The translations under genes and the position numbers were made by a program. DNA of 64,000 nucleotides from Marinobacter nitratireducens. GTDB taxonomy: Bacteria > Pseudomonadota > Gammaproteobacteria > Pseudomonadales > Oleiphilaceae. The notes under the pieces were generated by a model. The model made no database searches, was not told the origin of the DNA, and worked only from the letters and a program-made list of their open reading frames with translations. The stretch spans positions 905,007 to 969,006 of the forward strand of contig NZ_ANIE01000003.1 of the NCBI RefSeq assembly GCF_000708045.1. The letters run 5' to 3'. Every line of letters starts with the position of its first letter. Position 1 is the stretch's first letter. Positions 45,678-54,542 of this stretch are shown one piece after another.

Positions 45678-46234
45678 CCAGCCGCTCCTGCCAGAACCTC
45701 ATATCGCGGCAGACGAGAGGCAATATCTTCGCCCGTAAACTCGGCGACCCAGCCTTCGGTATTGGTAAACAGGCGAATACAGGTGAACTCCGGTTCCGGG
45801 CCCATGTCGAACCAGTGGCGAGTGCCATCCGGGACGCTGATCAAATCACTCTTCTCACACAGAAGCGCATACACCTGATCCCCGAAATGAAGATAAAACA
45901 GGCCATTGCCGCGAACGAAGAAGCGAACCTCATCCTCGCTGTGGGTATGTTCATCCAGGAATTTCTGACGAAATGCTGCTTTCTGAGGGTTGTCCGCTTG
46001 CAGACTGACGACATCGGCCGTCTGAAACCCGCACTCCTGCTTGAGGCTCGCGACTTCATCGCTGTATGCCTCCAGTATTTCCTCCTGGGAGGCATCGGCA
46101 GGCAGATCGCGGGTATCCCAGCGTTCAAACCGAACCCCGTGCTCGGCCATCATGTCACGGATTTCAGACGCATCCGAGGTAACGGTATGAGCTTTCTCAG
46201 GCTGATCCTGGTGAAAAACACTCAAGGTAGTCAT
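45674..46234 (-). CDS. mtnD: Acireductone dioxygenase
   Basis: Cupin metalloenzyme that cleaves acireductone to the keto acid precursor of methionine plus formate when iron-bound; the nickel form makes methylthiopropionate and CO instead. The 186-residue protein has the metal-binding H-T-H-S-E-D-E motif at about 95-101 and a later H-W-F-D. Which metal it uses cannot be read from sequence. It overlaps mtnC and mtnB by four bases each. Confidence 0.96.
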   Translation of the reverse strand: MTTLSVFHQDQPEKAHTVTSDASEIRDMMAEHGVRFERWDTRDLPADASQEEILEAYSDEVASLKQECGFQTADVVSLQADNPQKAAFRQKFLDEHTHSEDEVRFFVRGNGLFYLHFGDQVYALLCEKSDLISVPDGTRHWFDMGPEPEFTCIRLFTNTEGWVAEFTGEDIASRLPRYEVLAGAAG

Positions 46235-46857
46235 GGGCGGACCCTCATGGTTTCAAGTTCACATTCAAGCAGGAATTCAAAGGCTTCAACATGGCGCAGA
46301 CAATCGGCCATGGTCTTGCCCCAGGTATAGAGGCCGTGCCCTCTTATGAGGTAACCGGGCTGCTCCGGGTGATCAGCAAACCAGGCCTTGGTCTGTTCTG
46401 CCAGGGCCGTGATGTCCTGGGTATTATCGAACACGGGAATTTCCAGCACCGATTCATGACTCTGCACACCGCTAAAGGCCTTCTGCAATTCGTAGCCTTC
46501 CAGCTTCAAAGGCGTTCCCGGGGGCAAAAGCCGGCTGAGGACAGTCGCATTTACGGAATGGGTATGCAAGACGGCGCCAACATCCGGAAAGATGTCATAG
46601 AGGACGGTATGCAACAGGGTTTCTGCCGAGGATTTACACTCGCTCTGGACAGGCCGCCCCTCGAGATCAACCACCATGACATCACCGGCACCGAGTTCGC
46701 CCTTGTGGCGCCCGGACACTGTGATGGCAACGTGGTGTTCATCAATGCGCGCTGAGTAGTTGCTACTGGTCGCCGGAGACCAGCCCTGACCATAGAGAAA
46801 ACGGCCAGCGGCGATAATGGTATCGGCTGCGGCAGCATATCGGGTGACATCAAACAC
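46231..46857 (-). CDS. mtnB: Methylthioribulose-1-phosphate dehydratase
   Basis: Zinc-dependent class II aldolase-like dehydratase of methionine salvage. The 208-residue protein shows the metal ligands in V-L-H-T-H-S-V-N-A-T (about 97-106) and the R-G-H-G-L-Y-T-W-G motif (about 172-180). The start is GTG 46857 with GGAG seven bases upstream. mtnB-mtnD-mtnC form one translationally chained operon; mtnA and mtnP are not in the window, so they must lie elsewhere. Confidence 0.95.
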   Translation of the reverse strand: MFDVTRYAAAADTIIAAGRFLYGQGWSPATSSNYSARIDEHHVAITVSGRHKGELGAGDVMVVDLEGRPVQSECKSSAETLLHTVLYDIFPDVGAVLHTHSVNATVLSRLLPPGTPLKLEGYELQKAFSGVQSHESVLEIPVFDNTQDITALAEQTKAWFADHPEQPGYLIRGHGLYTWGKTMADCLRHVEAFEFLLECELETMRVRP

Positions 46858-46906
46858 GGGCTTTCTCCCAGGGATTGCACGCTTTCACAGCGCTCTTACG
46901 ACGCCA

Positions 46907-47914
46907 TTATAGAGATGGCGAAGTCGACCGCAAATGGTGTCGTGCGGCGATCAAGTCCGCCACAATGGAGATCGCAATTTCAGCGGGGGTCTTGCTCGGA
47001 ATATCGACGCCTATCGGGGCTCGCAGCCTATCCAGAGAGTGCTCATCCAGCCCAAGAGACAGAAGCCGCTCGCGCCGGACCTCCGAGGTTTTCCGGGACC
47101 CCATGGCCCCAATGTAAAACGCGGAAGAGTTCAATGCCGCCAGCAATCCCATATCATCAATGCGGGGGTCGTGGGCCAGCGCCAGCACACCCGACCAGGC
47201 ATCATTGAAATCAGAGACAATCAGATCATCGGGCAACTGACGTCGCACCGGTATATGGCTGTAGCCCCAGCCATCGGCAAACGCCGCCCGGGGTTCGCAG
47301 AGAGTTACCTCGAACTCCGCAGCCGACGCAAACTCCGCCACGTATCGAGCAACGTCCCCAGCCCCGATCAGAAGCAGCCGGCATTCCGGTTGCAGGCGGT
47401 GTACCAGGATCTCACCATCAAAACGGACAGCACTGCCCTGTCCGGAATCTGCAGATAACAGCCTGGTTTGCCCCTCCAGTGTCACGCGACGCACGACGGC
47501 CCGACGCTCTGCCAGGGCGGAAACCAGATCATTCATCTGGTGATACGCCTGCTCAGGCTCAAGGGGCTCGATCAGCAGGCGAATACTTCCTCCACAAGGC
47601 AACTGGAAGTGGTCACGATCTTCATCGGTGATCCCGTAATCCACCACCGTTGGGTGTTCCAGTTCCTCAGACACCGCGCGACGAAAAAGGTTTTCTTCCA
47701 GGCAGCCCCCAGAGACGGAACCACTCCACTGCCCACTCTCGCTTACAGCCAGCCACGAGCCGACCGGGCGGGGTGACGATCCCCAGGTATCGACAATGGT
47801 GCAGAGCCAGACCCGTTGACCCTGCCCCAACCAGTTTCGAACATCCCTGATGATCGACTCCCGCCCCATGGGCGGTCGCTGATCACCTTCGGAGTTCGAT
47901 CGCTCTTCAGGCAT
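46907..47914 (-). CDS. xdhC: XdhC-family molybdenum cofactor maturation protein
   Basis: XdhC/CoxI proteins bind Moco, promote its sulfuration and load it into molybdenum hydroxylases. The 335-residue protein has the N-terminal XdhC/CoxI domain with V-S-G-G-C-L-E-E-N near 66-74 and a C-terminal Rossmann fold (L-L-L-I-G-A-G-D-V-A). The ATG overlaps the end of the molybdopterin-binding subunit by eight bases, so it matures that enzyme. The gap to mtnB is 49 bases. Confidence 0.9.
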   Translation of the reverse strand: MPEERSNSEGDQRPPMGRESIIRDVRNWLGQGQRVWLCTIVDTWGSSPRPVGSWLAVSESGQWSGSVSGGCLEENLFRRAVSEELEHPTVVDYGITDEDRDHFQLPCGGSIRLLIEPLEPEQAYHQMNDLVSALAERRAVVRRVTLEGQTRLLSADSGQGSAVRFDGEILVHRLQPECRLLLIGAGDVARYVAEFASAAEFEVTLCEPRAAFADGWGYSHIPVRRQLPDDLIVSDFNDAWSGVLALAHDPRIDDMGLLAALNSSAFYIGAMGSRKTSEVRRERLLSLGLDEHSLDRLRAPIGVDIPSKTPAEIAISIVADLIAARHHLRSTSPSL

Positions 47915-50111
47915 TGGCGTTCAACGGCAGCACGCGCTGGCGTTTCCCGGTCAGAGCGAACAGAGCGTTGCCAAGCGCCGGAATCACTGGCGGCACACCC
48001 GGCTCTCCAACACCGGTGGGCGCCTCGTCGCTTTCAATGATATCAACGACTACCTCTGGCCGCTCATACTGACGCAGCATCTGGTAATCATGGAAATTGC
48101 TCTGCTGGACGACACCATCGACGAAGTCGATCTTGCCATACAGTGCGGCCGTAAGGCCGAAGAGGGCACCACCCTCTATCTGATCCCGGACAATCTGCGG
48201 GTTTACCACCTGGCCACAGTCAACCGCCGCAAACACCTTGTAGACGCGTATCGAGCCCCCCTCGATGCCGGCTTCAACGACCTGGGCAACGTAAGTCCCG
48301 AAGCTCCGGAAGAGTGCAATACCCCGTGCCCGGCCTTCTGCCAGAGGCTCTCCCCACTTGGCCAAGCGGGCAGCCCGATCCAGCACTTCCCGATGACGTG
48401 GTTCGTTGGCAAGCAGGTTGCGGCGGAACTGATAGGGATCCTGCCCCGCCTCGTGGGCAAGCTCATCCATAAAGGTCTCAACGGCAAACCCGTTATGGGA
48501 ATAACCGACTGACCGCCACCAGGTAATCGGTACGCCAGGATCTGTGTGGGTATGGCGAATATCAATATTGCCTACCTGATACGGATAGCCGATGGCCCCT
48601 TCAATGGCGGACACGTCTTTCGGCGTTGCCAGACCTTCGGCCATGACCCCCACTTTGCCGAGGGTCCCATACATAAATTTCGGAGCCCAAGGGTACTGGG
48701 CAGGTGCCGCATTGCGAACGTACCAGTCAAGGATCTGCGGCCCAACAATCTGATGGTGCCACCCGGTGAGATTCCCATCCTCAACGGTAGCTTTCATTCT
48801 GTGCAGCATAGCCGGCCGGTACAGATCATGCTGGGTGTCTTCTTCGCGGGACCAGACCAGCTTGACCGGTTTTTCGACACGATAGGCGACGGCCGCCGCT
48901 TCCTCTATGTAATCCTGAACCAAGCGACGACCAAACCCTCCGCCCAGGAAGGTGGTGTGCACCGTCACATCATCGGGGGACAGGTCTGTGTGCCTGGCAA
49001 CCGCAATTCGACCCAGATCCGGCCCCTGGGTCGGTGCCCAGACTTCCGCATGATCACCGCGATACCAGACGGTAGCATTCATCGGTTCCATGGTTGCGTG
49101 GGCGAGGTAGGGTTGCTCGTATTCCGCTTCCACCACGCGGCTCGCGCTCTCCAGAGCATCATCGAAATCCCCTTCGCTGCGCTCCGACTCTCCGGTATCG
49201 TCATCCGCCGCCTCTCGATACCCGGTAAAGACGTCAGCGGTTGACAGGGACAACGCCTCACTTTCATCCCAGTCGACTTTCAATGCCGCCTGAGCCTTGC
49301 GCGCACGCCAATACTTGTCCGCGACAACCGCAACGCCACGTTCTATCTCGAAAACATCGACCACCCCGGCCATGGCCAGGACCTCGTCCGCATTAAAACC
49401 GCTGACCCGGGCACCATATCTGGGGGCTCTGGCAATCACCGCGTAAACCATGCCAGGCAATTCGACGTCGATTCCGTATTCCGCAGTACCAGTAGATTTG
49501 GCAATCGCATCCAGGCGCTTGTTCGCCTTGCCGATCAACTTCCACTCGCTCCGGGGTTTGAGCCCCACATCCCCACGAAGAACTTCCCGTGAGGCCAATT
49601 CGACGAGCTTGGCGTACGGCAGGGAGTCAATCCCGTTGGCATGGACCACCCGACCGTCTGTCGCAGAACACTCGGAAGCATCCACGTTCCAGACCCGAGC
49701 GGCGGCCATGATCAGCAACTGGCGCGCGGACGCACCCGCTGTCCGCAGTGGCTCCCAGGCGGTGGCAACACTGGTGCTGCCACCGGTAAGCTGAAGCTTG
49801 AATAACGGATTCCGGTATTCTGGAGCCACTGGGGCAAACCGGACGGAGATGGCTTCCGGTGCAACCTCCAGCTCTTCCGCAATCAGGGTGGTCAGGCCAG
49901 TGTACGTACCCTGCCCCATTTCCACCCGATCAAGGGTGAACCAGATGTCACCAGACTTGGTCAGTTCCAGCCAGGCATCCGCCTTCCATGTCCCGGACTC
50001 CGGTTTAAAGCCAGTCTGGACACCCGCGCAACCGGGCAAAGACAAAGAGATCAGGAGGCTTCCGGAGGTTCCGGCACCAACCTTCAGAAAGTCGCGTCGG
50101 TTCATCGTCAT
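47907..50111 (-). CDS. Periplasmic-type molybdopterin-binding subunit (IorB-like)
   Basis: Large subunit of a xanthine-oxidase-family molybdenum hydroxylase, 734 residues. It starts MTMNRRDFLKVGAGTSG, a twin-arginine signal with R-R-D-F-L-K, so it is exported folded or membrane-anchored. Molybdopterin contacts include GGFGRR (about 380) and the catalytic glutamate in G-V-G-E-P-G near the C-terminus. It resembles isoquinoline 1-oxidoreductase and aldehyde dehydrogenase types; the substrate cannot be named. ATG 50111 has AGGAGG nine bases upstream; the frame extends to 50192 inside iorA without support. Confidence 0.88.
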   Translation of the reverse strand: MTMNRRDFLKVGAGTSGSLLISLSLPGCAGVQTGFKPESGTWKADAWLELTKSGDIWFTLDRVEMGQGTYTGLTTLIAEELEVAPEAISVRFAPVAPEYRNPLFKLQLTGGSTSVATAWEPLRTAGASARQLLIMAAARVWNVDASECSATDGRVVHANGIDSLPYAKLVELASREVLRGDVGLKPRSEWKLIGKANKRLDAIAKSTGTAEYGIDVELPGMVYAVIARAPRYGARVSGFNADEVLAMAGVVDVFEIERGVAVVADKYWRARKAQAALKVDWDESEALSLSTADVFTGYREAADDDTGESERSEGDFDDALESASRVVEAEYEQPYLAHATMEPMNATVWYRGDHAEVWAPTQGPDLGRIAVARHTDLSPDDVTVHTTFLGGGFGRRLVQDYIEEAAAVAYRVEKPVKLVWSREEDTQHDLYRPAMLHRMKATVEDGNLTGWHHQIVGPQILDWYVRNAAPAQYPWAPKFMYGTLGKVGVMAEGLATPKDVSAIEGAIGYPYQVGNIDIRHTHTDPGVPITWWRSVGYSHNGFAVETFMDELAHEAGQDPYQFRRNLLANEPRHREVLDRAARLAKWGEPLAEGRARGIALFRSFGTYVAQVVEAGIEGGSIRVYKVFAAVDCGQVVNPQIVRDQIEGGALFGLTAALYGKIDFVDGVVQQSNFHDYQMLRQYERPEVVVDIIESDEAPTGVGEPGVPPVIPALGNALFALTGKRQRVLPLNANA

Positions 50112-50112
50112 A

Positions 50113-50595
50113 TTACGCGCCCTCCTGTCGTGCCGGCTCCACGATACCCACCACGGATTCAACCGCAGCAACGATGCGAGAGTAGGTCCCACAACGGCAG
50201 ATGTTGCCGGTCATCGCCGCGACGATTTCGTCACGAGTCGGAGAAGGATTGGTCTTCAGAAGATGGGCAGCACTCATGATCTGACCAGACTGACAATAAC
50301 CACACTGTGGCACGCCATGCTCTACCCAGGCCTGTTGGAGTGGGTGGAGCTTTCCGGGCTCCCCCAGCCCCTCGATGGTGGTGATCTCACCGCCAGCGGC
50401 CAATTCCAATGGTGTCGAGCAGGAGCGAATCGGTGCACCGTTGAGATGCACTGTACACGCGCCACACAATCCTGCTCCGCAACCAAACTTGGTTCCCTTG
50501 AGCCCGAGTTCGTCTCTCAACACCCACAGCAACGGCGTATCGCCCTCGACCTCTATCGAGCGGTTTTCGCCGTTTACAGTCAGATTCACTGCCAT
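50113..50595 (-). CDS. 2Fe-2S subunit of molybdenum hydroxylase (IorA-like)
   Basis: Small Fe-S partner of the IorB-like subunit, 160 residues. A plant-ferredoxin-type cluster is ligated by C-G-A-G-L-C-G-A-C plus a later R-S-C, and a second cluster by C-G-Y-C and C-R-C in the helical C-terminal domain. It has no signal peptide, so it would ride with the twin-arginine subunit. GGAG precedes ATG 50595 by eight bases. It heads the operon iorA-iorB-xdhC. Confidence 0.92.
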   Translation of the reverse strand: MAVNLTVNGENRSIEVEGDTPLLWVLRDELGLKGTKFGCGAGLCGACTVHLNGAPIRSCSTPLELAAGGEITTIEGLGEPGKLHPLQQAWVEHGVPQCGYCQSGQIMSAAHLLKTNPSPTRDEIVAAMTGNICRCGTYSRIVAAVESVVGIVEPARQEGA

Positions 50596-50671
50596 CCCGA
50601 TCTCTCCCGTATAGACCTTCAGGAGGCCTATTTATTTATCATTGTTGTCAGTTACTGCTGGCATTCCGTTT

Positions 50672-50863
50672 TTACTTGACGACTTCCTGACCGTCCTTGT
50701 TGACCCAGATCTTACGCTCCCCGGTTTCCATCTTGCCGTTGGAGTCCCAGACCTCACGGTTTTCAGTTGCTTCATTCAACTTGCCGTTGTCATTCCAGAT
50801 CACCCGATCTTTGCAACCAGCAAGGGCCGCGAGGGAAAACACAACAACCATCATCTTCTTCAC
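50672..50863 (-). CDS. Small lipoprotein with W-x-N-x-G repeats
   Basis: A 63-residue putative lipoprotein I do not recognise as a named family. The start is a GTG at 50863, backed by a perfect GGAGGT six bases upstream; an earlier in-frame start at 50890 would spoil the signal. The signal is V-K-K-M-M-V-V-V-F-S-L-A with lipobox A-L-A-G-C. The mature 45 residues are three loose repeats of the form (R/K)-x-(I/V)-W-x-(D/S)-N-G-K or similar (RVIWNDNGK, REVWDSNGK, RKIWVNKDG). It lies 76 bases upstream of iorA on the same strand. Function unknown. Confidence 0.72.
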   Translation of the reverse strand: MKKMMVVVFSLAALAGCKDRVIWNDNGKLNEATENREVWDSNGKMETGERKIWVNKDGQEVVK

Positions 50864-50935
50864 AGATTCACCTCCGTAATGCCGAATCATCGGCGTATTA
50901 ATCTCGAATTAAGCTGAATGCCCGCTCACTCGGTT

Positions 50936-51517
50936 CTAGCGGCTACCATGACGTTCACGATTGTTCTGCTTGTCGCGTTCACTTTTTCGAACCATGACAT
51001 AAACCGCCCCGGTACCACCATGGTGTTTCTGGGCCGAATGAAACGCCAGAACCGAATCCAGTTCCGGCAACCACTTGGCGACATAGCTCTTGAGCTGAGC
51101 AATACCATCGGGATTACGCTCGCCCTTCCCGTGCAGGATGATCACAGACCGCAGGCCATACCTAACGCAGTCCCCAATAAAAGAAAACACTTCTCGGCGT
51201 GCCTCTTCAACGGTCATCCGGTGCAGATCCAGCCTGGCCTCTATCGGGTACTGTCCCAGCCTGAGCTTACGGAACACGCCATGCTGAACGCCGGGCCGCT
51301 GCCAACTCAGGACATCATGGGATTTCAACGGCTCCACCATGTCGGCTGTCAGCGGATTCCGATCTCTCACCACCTTTTCCACCGCAGATCGCTGCCGCTC
51401 AAGGTGGCCCGGAGTCAACTCTTTGGGCGCCTGAACCTCCGCCCGGTTTGGCTTCTTGATGCGCTTAACGTCTTTCATTTCTTCCAGAAAGCTCAAGCGC
51501 TCGTCTTTAGTCGTCAT
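50936..51517 (-). CDS. smrA: Smr-domain endonuclease SmrA
   Basis: A 194-residue Smr (small MutS-related) domain protein of the bacterial SmrA/SmrB class; related proteins nick DNA or cleave mRNA on collided ribosomes. The core motifs are L-D-L-H-R-M-T at about 97-103, I-I-L-H-G-K-G at about 129-135 and H-G-G-T-G-A near 167. The frame opens at 51634 but ATG 51517 (MTTKDERLSFLEE) fits the family; no clear Shine-Dalgarno is visible. Confidence 0.88.
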   Translation of the reverse strand: MTTKDERLSFLEEMKDVKRIKKPNRAEVQAPKELTPGHLERQRSAVEKVVRDRNPLTADMVEPLKSHDVLSWQRPGVQHGVFRKLRLGQYPIEARLDLHRMTVEEARREVFSFIGDCVRYGLRSVIILHGKGERNPDGIAQLKSYVAKWLPELDSVLAFHSAQKHHGGTGAVYVMVRKSERDKQNNRERHGSR

Positions 51518-51663
51518 AGTGACACACGAGTTATCGTTTAGATTCAGGAACTTTACCACCCGCTCCCGCAGCCATAAAGTGAAGTATCCGGAGCCCTGGA
51601 CTGCGACCAAAATCGTAAGGCCTGCTGACCGCACTCTGAACTAAACTGCAAACTCACAATAAT

Positions 51664-51673
51664 AACGATCGTT
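51664..51673. promoter_or_regulatory. Palindrome AACGATCGTT in the smrA/DUF294 divergent spacer
   Basis: A perfect ten-base palindrome sits 18 bases before the ATG of the cyclic-nucleotide/CBS gene, just ahead of its GGGAG ribosome site. It could be an operator, but a ten-base palindrome alone is weak evidence. Confidence 0.2.
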
Positions 51674-51691
51674 CGACTCAGGGAGCCAAAC

Positions 51692-53608
51692 ATGGCCGCA
51701 GCGAATCAGGACAGTTCCCGCCCTCAGAACACCCGAGCAATCATGGGCTTTCTCCGTGAACACGCGCCTTTCTCAAGCATGGAAGACCCGCACCTCGCTC
51801 ATTTCGCCGAGCATGCCACACTGAGATTTTTTGCCGATGGCGATGCGGTGCTCTCCCCGGATGACGGAATCGTCAAGAGATTTTACGTGGTAAAGCAGGG
51901 ACGGATTCGTGGCGAACGCCACAATGAGAAAGAGGACCGGCTGGAAACCACCTTTGAGATCAGCCAGGGCGAATGCTTCCCCCTGGCAGCCCTGATTGGC
52001 GAGCGCCCGACCCGGACGCTGCACCGCGCATCGGGTGACACTTTCTGCCTGAGCATTGAACAGGACGCATTTATTACGCTGTTTTCGGAAAGCGAGACCT
52101 TCCGTGATTTCTGCATTCGGGGTGTCAGCAGCCTGCTGGACCAGGTAAACCAGAGGATTCAGTCCAGCGCGATGGCATCCATGGGTTCCAGCAACACTTT
52201 GGACACCCCGCTGGAGCGATACGCGCTCCGCAATCCCATTGTCTGCTCACCAGATGTGCCCGTGCGCAAGGCCGTCGCCAGGATGCATGAGAACAACGTG
52301 GGGAGCATCATCGTCACCGATGACAACCGGCATCCGACCGGCATTTTTACTCTCCGGGATCTCAGGTCCATGATCGCCAAGGGGGAGTTTCCTCTGGACA
52401 CGCCGATCCAGCAGGTCATGACCCAGAACCCCTGCCGCCTCCCAGCCCAGGCCGATGCGTTCGAAGCCGCCATGCTCATGGCCGAACATCATTTCGCACA
52501 CCTGTGCGTTGTTGACGCGGACGACCACCTGATCGGCGTTGTCTCAGAGCGCGATCTCTTCTCCCTTCAGCGGGTTGATCTCGTTAACCTGGCTCGAACG
52601 ATCGGCACGGCGACCCACCTGCGAACGCTTGTCAGCCTGCGCTCTGACGTTTCCCGCTTGGTGGATGCCATGCTCGCCCATGGTGCAGATTCCGGACAGG
52701 TCGTCAAAATCATCACTACCCTGAACGACGTGACCGTGCGCCGTGTACTGGAACTTAATCTGAAAAAGAACGACCCCGGCATTCCCTTCACCTGGCTTAC
52801 CTTTGGCAGCGAAGGACGGCAAGAGCAGACGCTTCTCACAGACCAGGACAACGGCATCCTGTTCCAGACGCCCGAGGGCATGACCGAAGACGAGGCCAGA
52901 GAAAAACTCCTGCCCTTCGCGCGGACCATCAATGATGAGCTCGCAGAATGCGGATTCACCCTCTGCAAGGGCAACATCATGGCAAGCAACCCCAAGCTGT
53001 GCCTGAGCGAACGGGAATGGGACGACTGGTTCATTCGCTTCATCGAGGCATCCACGCCCCAGAACCTCGTGTACTCCTCGATTTTCCTCGATATGCGGGC
53101 GGTGTTTGGACCGATGGAACCGCTTCATCGTCTGCTTGAGAACGTACTTACCCGAATCCGGAAGAATGCCCTGTTCCAGAAGATGTTGGCCGGCAACGCA
53201 CTCCAGCGAAAACCACCCCTGACCATGTTCCGCAATTTCCGTTATCTCAATGAAGGTAACAAACACTCGCTTGATTTGAAGCGACAGGGCCTGGCGCCCT
53301 TCGTGGAATCGGTCCGGGTGTTTGCACTGGCAAACGGCGTGGAGGCCGCGAACACACTGGAGAGAATGGACGCACTGGCCCGTAACGGCGTATTTGACCC
53401 CAAAGACGCCAATGCCTGGAAGGAGGGCTACAGCCTGATTCAGGCCATTCGCATGCGCGCCCATCAGGAAATGCTGGATCGCGGCGAGGAGCTCACCAAC
53501 TACATCGATCCTGACGACCTGAATCCGCTGGACCGGCGGATTCTTCGGGAGTCCTTCCGGCAAGCGCAGCGTCTGCAGCAGAAGCTCGAAGTCACGTATC
53601 AACTCTGA
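51692..53608 (+). CDS. cNMP-binding/CBS/DUF294 nucleotidyltransferase-like protein
   Basis: A 638-residue cytosolic regulator. Domains in order: a cyclic-nucleotide-binding-like domain (about 18-150), two CBS repeats (about 175-300), a GlnD-like DUF294 nucleotidyltransferase domain with G372-S-E-G-R-Q-E-Q and metal aspartates in T-D-Q-D (384 and 386), and a DUF294 C-terminal helical domain. Such proteins are thought to sense nucleotides and modify or bind a partner, but no target is established. It sits with an exonuclease, a symporter and a symporter-like kinase, a grouping I recall from acetate/carboxylate loci. GGGAG precedes ATG 51692. Confidence 0.88.
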   Translation: MAAANQDSSRPQNTRAIMGFLREHAPFSSMEDPHLAHFAEHATLRFFADGDAVLSPDDGIVKRFYVVKQGRIRGERHNEKEDRLETTFEISQGECFPLAALIGERPTRTLHRASGDTFCLSIEQDAFITLFSESETFRDFCIRGVSSLLDQVNQRIQSSAMASMGSSNTLDTPLERYALRNPIVCSPDVPVRKAVARMHENNVGSIIVTDDNRHPTGIFTLRDLRSMIAKGEFPLDTPIQQVMTQNPCRLPAQADAFEAAMLMAEHHFAHLCVVDADDHLIGVVSERDLFSLQRVDLVNLARTIGTATHLRTLVSLRSDVSRLVDAMLAHGADSGQVVKIITTLNDVTVRRVLELNLKKNDPGIPFTWLTFGSEGRQEQTLLTDQDNGILFQTPEGMTEDEAREKLLPFARTINDELAECGFTLCKGNIMASNPKLCLSEREWDDWFIRFIEASTPQNLVYSSIFLDMRAVFGPMEPLHRLLENVLTRIRKNALFQKMLAGNALQRKPPLTMFRNFRYLNEGNKHSLDLKRQGLAPFVESVRVFALANGVEAANTLERMDALARNGVFDPKDANAWKEGYSLIQAIRMRAHQEMLDRGEELTNYIDPDDLNPLDRRILRESFRQAQRLQQKLEVTYQL

Positions 53609-53622
53609 GGCACTGAGCGACC

Positions 53623-54330
53623 ATGCTGGAGCACATCAAACAATGGTTGGATAGGCGTCGTGGCGGCGTCATCGGCAGCCACAATCCCGACAACCTGCCG
53701 CACCCCAAAGCCCCTGGAGACCAGTTGCTTTCGGAGTCCCGGCTGATCGTTCTGGATCTGGAGACGACCGGCCTCAACGCCTCCAAAGATGAGGTTATTG
53801 CCATCGGCGCTGTCGCCATTCAAGGCGGCACAATTCCGCTGGATGACCAGTTCGACCTGATCCTGCGTCGCCCCGAACTGGACATCCGGGAGACTGTCCT
53901 GATCCACGGCATCGGCACTGAAGCGCTGACTCAGGGCCATGAAACGGAGGATGCCCTGCTTTACCTTCTCGAATGGATGAATGGCGACCCCATCCTTGCC
54001 TATCACTCCGCCTTTGATCAGAAATTTCTGGAAAAGACCCTCAAGGCACAACTTGGCTACACCCAGCCCCACACCTGGATGGATGTTGCGGACATCCTCC
54101 CTGCTTTCTTTCCGGACGCGAAAACCGGCGGTAAAGGCCTCGACCATTGGGCCGACTACTTTGGCCTGGAAGTCAGCGCACGTCACCATGCCGCCGCCGA
54201 TGCCCTCGCGACCGCCGAACTGACCTTGGCCGCACTGAACAAGGCAGGAAAAGACGGGGTCAAAACCCTTCACGAACTGAATGACAAGCTCAAATACCAT
54301 CGACGCCTGCAAAACATGCATCGGTTCTGA
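53623..54330 (+). CDS. DEDDh 3'-5' exonuclease
   Basis: A 235-residue exonuclease of the DnaQ/PolC-epsilon type. The Exo I motif V-L-D45-L-E47-T-T-G-L, an Exo II region around the N of Y-H-S-A-F-D, and the DEDDh Exo III H-H-A-A-A-D-A are intact, so it should be active. Substrate (DNA or RNA) is not known. It begins 14 bases after the DUF294 gene, and the two are a fixed pair in such loci. Confidence 0.88.
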   Translation: MLEHIKQWLDRRRGGVIGSHNPDNLPHPKAPGDQLLSESRLIVLDLETTGLNASKDEVIAIGAVAIQGGTIPLDDQFDLILRRPELDIRETVLIHGIGTEALTQGHETEDALLYLLEWMNGDPILAYHSAFDQKFLEKTLKAQLGYTQPHTWMDVADILPAFFPDAKTGGKGLDHWADYFGLEVSARHHAAADALATAELTLAALNKAGKDGVKTLHELNDKLKYHRRLQNMHRF

Positions 54331-54542
54331 GACATAAGTCTAATCAGCATCACGGAAACGGCCGAAACCACGGCAAATACCTGAGAATTAGACCTTTTGC
54401 CAATATCTATAAATCAGTTGCCAAGTAAAGTCAGAAGAGACAACAGTCGGAGAAATACTTATATGAATAATAAATTCTCTAACCACAAAAGCTCTCAACA
54501 AACCCACCCAACCTCCACAACAACAACACAGGAGTGAAACCT
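54331..54542 (+). promoter_or_regulatory. Symporter operon leader: inverted repeat and CA motif at the ribosome site
   Basis: This 212-base spacer upstream of the DUF4212 gene is notably AT- and CA-rich. GTCTAAT at 54338-54344 and ATTAGAC at 54387-54393 are inverse half-sites about 50 bases apart. Just before the AGGAG ribosome site lies ACAACAACAACACA (54517-54530), containing AACAACAA, the exact AANAANAA form bound by Hfq/Crc in pseudomonads for catabolite repression. Promoter boxes could not be assigned with confidence. Confidence 0.45.

Noticed and set aside
46907..46920. Short CGCCAT/ATGGCG stem at the xdhC end as terminator before mtnB
   Set aside because: Only six pairs, overlapping the coding end and without a T-run; too weak to call.
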